Origin: Flavobacteriaceae bacterium
GTDB lineage: Bacteria; Bacteroidota; Bacteroidia; Flavobacteriales; Flavobacteriaceae
Length of the DNA: 13,889 nucleotides
Reading direction: 5' to 3'
Assembly (NCBI GenBank): GCA_947458575.1
Contig: CANHBE010000036.1
Span: 1 to 13,889 of the forward strand
This document shows positions 7,116-13,103 of the stretch, piece by piece. The translations under genes were made by a program, and so were the position numbers. A model generated the notes under the pieces. The model was not told the DNA's origin. It did not search any database and saw only the letters and a program-made list of their open reading frames with translations. Positions within the stretch are counted from its first letter, which is position 1, and each line of letters opens with the position of its first letter.

Positions 7116-7700
7116 ATGAATGATAATCAAACAAATTGGACACCATTTCCCGATGATAATTTACTCGGTTTAACAGACAAGAATCAAATCAACGAAGTTG
7201 AAGCAAAAGGAATTGCAAATGCTGAACTTTACGTTTTTGAATTAGATACTGAAATTTTACTTTCTACAAATCTTATACTTGAGATTCACAAAATTGCTTT
7301 TGGGCAACTCTATGACTGGGCTGGAAAATGGAGAACTACAGAAGTAACAGTTGGACAACTTATGCCTCCGAAACCAACTTTAGTTTTACAAGCAATGTAT
7401 CAGTTTATTGACAATTTAAACTTTAAAATTTCTATTGCTAAAAATCGTGATGAACATATTGATTGCTTAGTTTATGCTCATTACGAATTCATTAAAATTC
7501 ATCCATTCAATAATGGGAACGGAAGAACTGGAAGAATTTTAATGAATATAGTAGCAATGAAATTTGGCTATCAGCCTTTGGAATTATATTTCCGTGAAGG
7601 TGAAAGCAGAAAGTTTTATATTGGAGCAATGAAGGAAGCTGATAATGGGAATTATTTAATGTTATCCCAATTGATTGGTGAAGAATTGATTTCCTTTTAA
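7116..7700 (+). CDS. Fic/DOC family protein (probable AMP-transferase)
   Basis: The 194-residue protein carries an intact Fic active-site motif HPFNNGNGRTGR (residues 129-140, consensus HPFxxGNGRxxR) with catalytic His129. The flap region WAGKWRTTEVTVGQ lies at 68-81. Fic proteins usually transfer AMP from ATP to a target hydroxyl group. The N terminus (TPFPDDNLLGL...INEVEAKGIANAEL) recalls the Fic group called mobile mystery protein B, found on mobile elements; this subgroup call is tentative. The self-inhibitory motif (S/T)xxxE(G/N) is not seen at either end, so any control should come from a separate antitoxin. No small gene lies upstream, and only an opposing frame overlaps the 3' end. 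Target unknown. Confidence 0.88.
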   Translation: MNDNQTNWTPFPDDNLLGLTDKNQINEVEAKGIANAELYVFELDTEILLSTNLILEIHKIAFGQLYDWAGKWRTTEVTVGQLMPPKPTLVLQAMYQFIDNLNFKISIAKNRDEHIDCLVYAHYEFIKIHPFNNGNGRTGRILMNIVAMKFGYQPLELYFREGESRKFYIGAMKEADNGNYLMLSQLIGEELISF

Positions 7701-7856
7701 TTCCTTTTCTTTCAAAACACCATTAATAATTTTTACAATCTTAGTTTTTGGAACTTGTTGATCCTCAAGCGACATTGTAGAAAATACAGTATTTGTAAGT
7801 ACTTTTGACAAAAAGCCTTTTTCTTTTAGCTGTGGATATTTTTCGTAGAATTTCAT
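7662..7856 (-). CDS. Small hypothetical protein convergent with and overlapping the Fic gene
   Basis: The 64-residue frame has a protein-like, Lys/Glu-rich composition (MKFYEKYPQLKEKG, TKIVKIINGVLKEKELKG) and overlaps the Fic 3' end by 39 nt. I do not recognise a family. A perfect TACATTTG (-7-like, 7864-7871) lies 7 nt before its ATG. The segment TMSLED (about residues 27-32) is one residue away from the Fic inhibitory motif (S/T)xxxE(G/N), so a partner role with the Fic protein is conceivable but unproven. The frame is open for seven more codons upstream before a stop, so it could also be the tail of a lost longer gene, or chance. Confidence 0.35.
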   Translation of the reverse strand: MKFYEKYPQLKEKGFLSKVLTNTVFSTMSLEDQQVPKTKIVKIINGVLKEKELKGNQFFTNQLG

Positions 7857-7932
7857 ATCTGGACAAATGTATGAAAATTATACACACAAATGCACAACCC
7901 GATGGCGCATTCTATGATAAAAAACACCACGC

Positions 7933-8216
7933 TGCACAAACTCTCCCGACGTTTAGCCCCACCAGCCAGATTTTTGTCTGTGCAGAAGAAGCCGTTGGCG
8001 CGGATTTACTCCGTCTGTTCGGCTATCGCCTCGGGTGTAATCCGTGCAACACCTCCAAGCCTCACAAAGTCTCCACACAACCATGTATTTATTCGACACT
8101 GTGTTGCGCGCATCTGAAAATCGCACAGTAGTACTTCAACTTCACAAAATAACTGTAATTTTAGCAGCAAATTTCCCCGATTGCGCAATCGGATAACAAA
8201 GGCCAAGTGATCAGTT
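7933..8216 (+). repeat. 284-bp dispersed repeat, copy A
   Basis: This aligns without gaps to 10700-10983 in the same orientation (constant offset 2767), with 19 mismatches by my count, about 93 percent identity. Internal structure: GCGCGGATT (7998) facing AATCCGTGC (about 8039), a larger stem-loop, and a perfect 16-bp palindrome CCGATTGCGCAATCGG at 8177-8192. It ends sharply after GTGATCAGTT. Its left end may extend a few bases (CCACGC, 7927), as this is shared with the fragment at 9899. It carries no convincing gene; the short frames inside it are broken differently in the two copies. Together with 7857-7932, this accounts for the gap between the Fic region and the gene at 8237. Confidence 0.85.
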
Positions 8217-8236
8217 ACGCGATACCAAAAAAAACG

Positions 8237-9823
8237 TTAGCGATTAACTTTTACGATTTTAAATGTTTGCTTCTGCCCATCTGTTGTATACACAGTCAAT
8301 AAATACAATCCTGATGAGCCAGAAATAGAGATTTTATCAAACGATTCTTTTTCTAATGTAACTGTTTTGCCAAGAGAATTAGTAAGTAGGATTCTTTCAA
8401 TGCTAATGGAGTCATTCAAAACAATTGAAACCTCACCTGCAGTAACAGTAGGATAAACGCTAATGCTATTCTGAAAAAAACTCTCAGCATTAGACAAATT
8501 TTCATTAGCTAATTTTACGAACCAATAATCTGTTTCCCCTCTACAGTTCTCATTTTTCTCGCCAGATATTGAAGATCTAGAATTTCCACCTAATAGGTAT
8601 TCATTTTCAGATGTCTTCTTTACACATTTGATACCGTCACCCTCACTTCCACCGATCGTCTTCTGCCAAAGAATATCTCCAAATTCATTGAGCTTTAAAA
8701 ACCACATATCAGACGAACCTCTCGAACTTTCAGTTTTTTCTCCTGAAAGACCTGAATATGAAAGACCCGAGGCAATTAAAGTATTATCGTTATTTACATA
8801 AAGAGAATATAAAAAATCTCCCTCATCGCCTCCAATTGTTCTTTGCCAAATCTGATTACCATTTGCATCTAGCTTTAATAACCAAAAATCGGCAACTCCA
8901 TAATTCCCAAAAGTTTTGTCCCCAGAAATTCCCGAGAACGAAAAGCCTCCAACATAAAAACCACCTTCATTATTCTCGATGATATCATTCACGTTATCAA
9001 CATCACTTCCTCCAAAAGTTTTTTGCCACAAAATTTCACCGTTCGAATCTAATCTCAATATCCAGTAATCTTCACTTCCTCTACTATCTTCGGCTTTGTC
9101 ATACCCCGCATTTGAAATTGAATTGCCTGCCAGAATATAACCTGAATCACTAGTTTGTCGCACAACAATTAAATCATCATAATCATCTCCGCCGTAAGTT
9201 TTCTGCCATTCAATATTGCCTTGTGCATCGAGCTTGAGTATCCAATAATCATAAGTAGGAAAAATCCCTCTTGCAATTTCACTTTTTTCTCCTGAAATAC
9301 CCGATTGAGATAATCCACCAACTATGTAGCCACCATCACTTGTTTGCCTCAAAGTTCGCAGACCATCACTAGCGTCTCCGCCGATAGTTCTTTGCCATTC
9401 AATATTTCCACTAAAATCAAGCTTTACAATCCAATAGTCCGCAAATCCACGACAGTTTTCAGATTTTTCACCAGAAATATTTGATGTTGACCCACCTCCA
9501 ATTATAACTCCTCCATCGCTGGTCTTGCACAAACTTCTTATGCCATCATCAAGGCTACCTCCAATAGTTCTTTGCCACAGTATCTGGCCAGAAGTATTTA
9601 TAGATAGTAACCAACAATCATTACCTCCTCTCGAATTCTGTCCTTTCTCTCCTGAAATATTTGAGCCTGATATACCTCCTAAATAATAACCACTTTCATG
9701 GACGTCAATTTCATATATCGCATCATTTGCGCTACCGCCATAAGTTTTTTGCCATGCTATAGCAGGCTGTCCACTTACGGAAATCATATTCAATAGAAAA
9801 AAAATAAGAAGACTTAATTTCAT
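8237..9823 (-). CDS. Secreted seven-repeat beta-propeller-like protein with T9SS type A sorting domain
   Basis: The 528-residue protein has a signal peptide (about 1-19, ending SVSGQ). It then has seven repeats of about 58-60 residues, each starting (I/L)xWQ(K/R)T(I/Y/F)GG, with a central GG(Y/F)..GG and SGEK..N.RG..DYW(I/L)(L/V)KLD. Seven such units fit a seven-bladed propeller. From about 449 the end (SISVYPTV...ILLTNSLGKTV...GLYLLTVYTTDGQ...IVKVNR) is a T9SS type A sorting domain, so the product should be surface-bound or released. Function is unknown; such proteins are usually annotated only by the sorting domain. It sits between the two 284-bp repeats together with the MntA/HepT pair. 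A weak hairpin (GTTA/TAAC) followed by eight T on the minus strand overlaps the stop and may end transcription. Confidence 0.87.
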   Translation of the reverse strand: MKLSLLIFFLLNMISVSGQPAIAWQKTYGGSANDAIYEIDVHESGYYLGGISGSNISGEKGQNSRGGNDCWLLSINTSGQILWQRTIGGSLDDGIRSLCKTSDGGVIIGGGSTSNISGEKSENCRGFADYWIVKLDFSGNIEWQRTIGGDASDGLRTLRQTSDGGYIVGGLSQSGISGEKSEIARGIFPTYDYWILKLDAQGNIEWQKTYGGDDYDDLIVVRQTSDSGYILAGNSISNAGYDKAEDSRGSEDYWILRLDSNGEILWQKTFGGSDVDNVNDIIENNEGGFYVGGFSFSGISGDKTFGNYGVADFWLLKLDANGNQIWQRTIGGDEGDFLYSLYVNNDNTLIASGLSYSGLSGEKTESSRGSSDMWFLKLNEFGDILWQKTIGGSEGDGIKCVKKTSENEYLLGGNSRSSISGEKNENCRGETDYWFVKLANENLSNAESFFQNSISVYPTVTAGEVSIVLNDSISIERILLTNSLGKTVTLEKESFDKISISGSSGLYLLTVYTTDGQKQTFKIVKVNR

Positions 9824-9898
9824 TGTTATTGTTTGTAAATTACTTTTTCTTTAACAATACCAGTTTCAGTAATTTTCCTGAGAATATTACAGTATTGC

Positions 9899-9929
9899 CC
9901 ACGCTGCGCAAAGATTCCCGACTTTGAGC
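9899..9929 (+). repeat. Truncated left end of the 284-bp repeat family
   Basis: CCACGCTGCgCAAAgatTCCCGACtTTgAGC matches the left end of copy A (7927-7957) at about 25 of 31 positions and then diverges. It lies in the otherwise featureless gap between the genes at 8237-9823 and 10018-10350. Confidence 0.45.
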
Positions 9930-10017
9930 TCTGATAAATGATCGAGTGTAGTAATGAGAAAACAACTGACAATTTGCCGAAAACTAGTTGAAATATTTAG
10001 TATTGGTCAGCAATAGA

Positions 10018-10350
10018 TCATGACGACATCAGCTTCTGAATTTCAATTTTTAATGGCATCAAGTGTCTACTAATTATTACCCAAATCATGGAATTATCTA
10101 TACTGTCATAAGCATGAACCAATCTATTTCTAAAACTAATGATTTGCTTATCATTTTCGATTTTGACTTCCGGTTCTAACTTTTTAAATCGGTTTAATGC
10201 TTCACCAATAATGGCTAACTGACGTTCGACAGCACTTTGAGTTTTTCGATCCTAATCGTATAGAGAAAAATCTTTAGCGTCAATAATAAATTCTTCTATT
10301 AATTCAATTGCCATTAAAATATCAGAAAGATACTTTGTGCTCTTTTCCAT
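10018..10350 (-). pseudogene. hepT: HepT-like HEPN ribonuclease toxin (DUF86) with in-frame amber stop
   Basis: Reading the minus strand from ATG at 10350 gives a 110-codon HepT/DUF86 protein. It begins MEKSTKYLSDILMAIELIEE and continues through AVERQLAIIGEALNRF to the HEPN active site RNRLVHAY (R74-x4-H79-x-Y81, the RX4HXY motif of HepT) and a stop at 10018. Codon 33 is TAG (10252-10254), in a place where the family has an ordinary residue (YD-x-DRKTQSAVE). One A-to-T change from AAG would explain it. All catalytic residues lie after the stop and no Met follows soon, so the toxin is probably not made unless the stop is suppressed. The start overlaps the end of the upstream mntA-like gene by 29 nt, the usual operon order antitoxin-toxin. 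Confidence 0.88.
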
Positions 10351-10657
10351 CATAGATTAATATTTTTGATGAATCTATACTTTTTCTAAGAATGGGATTT
10401 CTAATAGAAGAATTAGTTAATAAGTCGACTTTCCTTTGAAAGAAATTTTCAAATTTATCCCATAAATCTAATAGATTTTGTCCCCGTTTTATAGGATCTT
10501 TTGTGTTTAGTTCAACAAGTAAATCAATATCGCTAGATTCATCTTTAAATTTATCATTTGTGGCTGAACCAAAAGCATATAGTGTTTTTACATCATGACT
10601 TTTGCACAATGATAAAAACTCGTTGGGGTTAACTTTTATCGACTCTTTCATATTCAT
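10322..10657 (-). CDS. mntA: MntA-like minimal nucleotidyltransferase antitoxin
   Basis: The 111-residue protein has the nucleotidyltransferase motif GS-x11-DxD (G30 S31 ... D43 I44 D45, SSDIDLLVEL) and the third Asp at about D78 (KVDLL). In characterised HepT/MntA pairs, MntA adds AMP to the tyrosine of the toxin's RX4HXY motif and so inactivates it; the same role is inferred here. The start was placed at 10657 (MNMKES); 10651 is also possible. The longer frame to 10729 was rejected because those codons lie in the downstream 284-bp repeat. The intervening spacer of the motif is one residue longer than the usual x10. It overlaps the interrupted toxin by 29 nt. With the toxin broken it may have no substrate. 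Confidence 0.87.
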   Translation of the reverse strand: MNMKESIKVNPNEFLSLCKSHDVKTLYAFGSATNDKFKDESSDIDLLVELNTKDPIKRGQNLLDLWDKFENFFQRKVDLLTNSSIRNPILRKSIDSSKILIYDGKEHKVSF

Positions 10658-10685
10658 TGTGCTAAGATAGGAATTTTTAGTTTTG

Positions 10686-10697
10686 TAAGATATCTTA
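10686..10697. promoter_or_regulatory. Perfect 12-bp palindrome upstream of mntA, candidate operator
   Basis: TAAGATATCTTA lies 28 nt before the mntA start and 2 nt before repeat copy B. A further TAAGATA occurs at 10663-10669, between the palindrome and the start codon. Toxin-antitoxin operons are often self-regulated through such sites, but no regulator has been shown here. Confidence 0.35.
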
Positions 10698-10699
10698 GT

Positions 10700-10983
10700 T
10701 GCGCAAACTCTCCCGACGTTTAGCCTCACCAGCCAGATTTTTGTCTGTGCAGAAGAACCCTTTAGCGCGGATTTACTCCGTCTGTTCGGCTATCGCCTCG
10801 GTTATAATCCGTGCAACACTTCCAAGCCTCCCAAAGTCTCGACACAACCATTTATTTATTCACCACTGTGTTGCGCTCATCTGAAAATTGCACAGCTGTA
10901 CTTCAACTTCATAAAATAACTGTAATTTTAGCAGCAAATATCCCCGATTGCGCAATCGGATAACAAAGGCCAAGTGATCAGTT
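10700..10983 (+). repeat. 284-bp dispersed repeat, copy B
   Basis: This is a direct copy of 7933-8216 without gaps, about 93 percent identical by my count. It includes the GCGCGGATT/AATCCGTGC stem and the palindrome CCGATTGCGCAATCGG (10944-10959). It begins immediately upstream of the mntA promoter region and ends 28 nt before the start of the dehydrogenase gene. No target-site duplication was evident at either end. Confidence 0.85.
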
Positions 10984-11011
10984 GGTGAACAGTAATATTA
11001 AAAAGTATACA

Positions 11012-11764
11012 ATGAATAAAATAGCATTCATTACAGGAGCCACTTCCGGCATCGGCAAAGCCACCGCAGAAAAATTAGCGGCGAATGGCTATAACTTGAT
11101 ACTCTGTGGTCGTCGTGAAGAAAAGCTTGCTGAATTGAAAGTGCAATTGGAAAAGATGGTACAACTGCATACTCTGGTTTTTGATGTTCGAGACAACGAA
11201 GCAGTAAAAAAACAAATTGATAGTTTGCCTTCTGAATGGAAGAATATTGACATTCTGATCAATAATGCAGGAAATGCCCACGGACTCTCAAGCGTTGATG
11301 CAGGCGATACCGACGATTGGGATGCCATGATTGATGGGAATGTGAAAGGACTGCTATATGTTTCACGAGCTATCATACCACAAATGGTCGACCGAAAACA
11401 CGGACATATCATCAACATCAGTTCTGTGGCAGGTAAACATACTTATACGAACGGCGCGGTTTATTGTGCCTCAAAGAAAGCTGTAGAAGCCATTAGCGAA
11501 GGAATGAGACATGATTTGACCCAACATGGGATCAAAGTAACAAACATTGCTCCCGGTGCAGTGGCCACTGAGTTTTCAGAGGTGCGATTTAAAGGCGATA
11601 CAGCAAGAGCGCAAAAAGTATATGAAGGTTACGAGCCACTCCAAGCAAAAGACATCGCCGATATGATATTTTATGCTTTGCAAGTCCCAGACCATGTTAC
11701 CATTGCTGATGTGACCATTTATGCGAAAGCGCAATCAGCGCCCACCAATATTTATCGGAAGTAA
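11012..11764 (+). CDS. YdfG-like SDR family NAD(P)-dependent oxidoreductase
   Basis: The 250-residue protein is a complete classical short-chain dehydrogenase. It has the nucleotide-binding motif TGATSGIG (8-15), NNAG (84-87), Asn110, Ser138 in NISSVAG, and YCASK (Tyr151, Lys155). Arg34-Arg35 after the second strand (LCGRREEKL) favour NADP. The end of the fold (PGAVATEFSEVRFKGD, DIADMIFYAL, TIYAKAQSAP) matches the YdfG group of 3-hydroxy acid/L-allo-threonine dehydrogenases; the exact substrate is not shown. ATG at 11012 was chosen; an in-frame TTG at 10982 lies inside repeat copy B and adds residues the family lacks. It is monocistronic, facing the ribB operon. Confidence 0.92.
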   Translation: MNKIAFITGATSGIGKATAEKLAANGYNLILCGRREEKLAELKVQLEKMVQLHTLVFDVRDNEAVKKQIDSLPSEWKNIDILINNAGNAHGLSSVDAGDTDDWDAMIDGNVKGLLYVSRAIIPQMVDRKHGHIINISSVAGKHTYTNGAVYCASKKAVEAISEGMRHDLTQHGIKVTNIAPGAVATEFSEVRFKGDTARAQKVYEGYEPLQAKDIADMIFYALQVPDHVTIADVTIYAKAQSAPTNIYRK

Positions 11765-11794
11765 TTAGAACTTCTTAGGCTCGGGAGTTCAGGT

Positions 11795-11855
11795 AGGCGT
11801 GTCCGGCGAAGATTTACTTCGTCTTTTGATTAACACACGGGTATAACACGTGCCT
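11795..11855 (+). repeat. Possible degenerate core of the repeat family
   Basis: GAAGATTTACTTCGTC...GGGTATAACACGTGCC follows the same order and spacing as GCGGATTTACTCCGTC...GGGTGTAATCCGTGCA in copies A and B, and has its own CGAAG/CTTCG hairpin (11807-11821). It sits between the dehydrogenase stop and the ribB terminator. Identity is low and judged by eye. Confidence 0.35.
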
Positions 11856-11864
11856 CTCATAAAC

Positions 11865-11890
11865 AAAAAAAACCGCATCAACAGCGGTTT
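11865..11890 (-). terminator. Rho-independent terminator of the ribB operon
   Basis: On the minus strand AAACCGC pairs with GCGGTTT around a 7-nt loop (11877-11883) and runs into a U tract (A bases 11865-11870 on +), about 77 nt past the ribB stop. In the plus direction there is no U tract, so it mainly serves ribB. Confidence 0.75.
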
Positions 11891-11966
11891 ATATCAAATC
11901 AAAAAGTCAAATTTTACCCTCTTAAAGTCATACAATTCAAAGAGAAGCGCGTCCAGGGGCGCAGCA

Positions 11967-13100
11967 TCAATACCCGACATACTCTGTAATCTCCAATCCA
12001 TAACCAATCATACCTACGCGTTTGGTGTGTTCTGTATTAGAAATCAAGCGTATTTTGGAAATGTCTAAGTCATGCAAGATTTGCGCGCCTATCCCAAAGT
12101 CTTTCGCATCCATTTTAATCTGAGGTGCTTTGAAAATTCCTTTGGCTTGCAACGATTTCAATTCACCGATTCGATTGAGCAGATTTGAGGTTTGCATTTC
12201 CTGGTTGATAAAGAGAATTGCTCCGCGGCCTTCGTCGTGTAGCAGTTGAAACATATCATCGAGTTTCTTGTCGGCATTGTTGGTCAACGTTCCCAAAATA
12301 TCATTGTTCACCAAAGTCGAATTGATTCTGGTCAAGATGGGATCGCCGATAGCCCAAGAACCTTTTGTCAGTGCTATATGCACTTGTTTATTTGTCGTTT
12401 GCTCATAAGCTCTCAAGCGGAACTTTCCAAAGCGAGTCTCTACATCAAAATCCTCTTTCTTGACAATCAGGCTGTCGTGTTGCATCCTGTAGGCCACAAG
12501 GTCTTCGATAGAAACAAGTTTCAGGTCGAATTTCTTGGCCACTTCTACCAATTGAGGTAATCGCGCCATGCTTCCATCTTCATTCATGATTTCGACAATG
12601 ACACCGGCAGCTTTAAATCCGGCTAGTCGAGCAAAATCAATGGCTGCTTCTGTATGTCCGGTTCTTCTGAGTACACCACCTTGTTTCGCAATGAGTGGAA
12701 AAATATGACCCGGTCTTGCAAGATCGTGGGGTTTGGTGTTGGGGTCGGTCAGTGCTAAGACGGTCTTGGCACGGTCGGAAGCAGAAATTCCGGTGGTAAC
12801 ACCATGACCACGTAAATCTACAGATACAGTGAAAGCGGTTTCCATTGGGTCGGTATTGTTGTGCACCATGGCATGTAATCCGAGTTCTTTACAACGATTT
12901 TCGGTCAACGGGACACATATCAAACCGCGACCGTGCGTCGCCATAAAATTGATCATGTCCGGCGTTACCTTTTCTGCTGCGGCCAGAAAATCGCCTTCGT
13001 TTTCTCGATCTTCATCATCAACTACAATAATAACTTTTCCCTGCCGAATATCTTCAATGGCTTCTTCTATTGTGTTGAGCTTTATTTTTTCAGGTTCCAT
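11967..13100 (-). CDS. ribB: 3,4-dihydroxy-2-butanone 4-phosphate synthase with degenerate GTP cyclohydrolase II domain
   Basis: The 377-residue protein has RibBA architecture. The N-terminal domain (about 1-205) is a complete RibB: DDEDRENEGD (28-37), ATHGRGLICVPL, RPGHIFPL (129-136) and RTGHTEA (146-152). It converts ribulose 5-phosphate to 3,4-dihydroxy-2-butanone 4-phosphate and formate in riboflavin synthesis. The C-terminal domain keeps the tail of a GTP cyclohydrolase II (DFGIGAQIL, SKIRLISN, GYGLEI) but has no cysteine at all. The zinc ligands of the HSEC and LRCDC motifs are missing (HIAL at 241-244), and the catalytic RQEGRG loop reads NQEMQT. Only the RibB activity is expected, so a separate ribA must exist elsewhere. 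The start is 3 nt after the stop of the upstream permease gene, so they share an operon. Confidence 0.93.
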   Translation of the reverse strand: MEPEKIKLNTIEEAIEDIRQGKVIIVVDDEDRENEGDFLAAAEKVTPDMINFMATHGRGLICVPLTENRCKELGLHAMVHNNTDPMETAFTVSVDLRGHGVTTGISASDRAKTVLALTDPNTKPHDLARPGHIFPLIAKQGGVLRRTGHTEAAIDFARLAGFKAAGVIVEIMNEDGSMARLPQLVEVAKKFDLKLVSIEDLVAYRMQHDSLIVKKEDFDVETRFGKFRLRAYEQTTNKQVHIALTKGSWAIGDPILTRINSTLVNNDILGTLTNNADKKLDDMFQLLHDEGRGAILFINQEMQTSNLLNRIGELKSLQAKGIFKAPQIKMDAKDFGIGAQILHDLDISKIRLISNTEHTKRVGMIGYGLEITEYVGY

Positions 13101-13103
13101 AGT

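Noticed and set aside
7805..8206. Short open frames within repeat copy A, and the matching frame at 10699-10884 in copy B
   Set aside because: The frames are not preserved to the same ends between copies, and differences do not favour silent changes, so the repeat appears non-coding.
10658..10729. Upstream extension of mntA by 24 residues
   Set aside because: These codons fall in repeat copy B and the operator-like palindrome; the family starts near MNMKES.
10982..11011. Upstream TTG start extending the dehydrogenase by 10 residues
   Set aside because: The codon lies at the edge of repeat copy B, and the fold starts directly at MNKIAFITGA (11012).
11089..11418. Minus-strand frames opposite the dehydrogenase, and plus-strand frames opposite ribB (12246-13203)
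   Set aside because: They are shadows of clearly real genes on the other strand.
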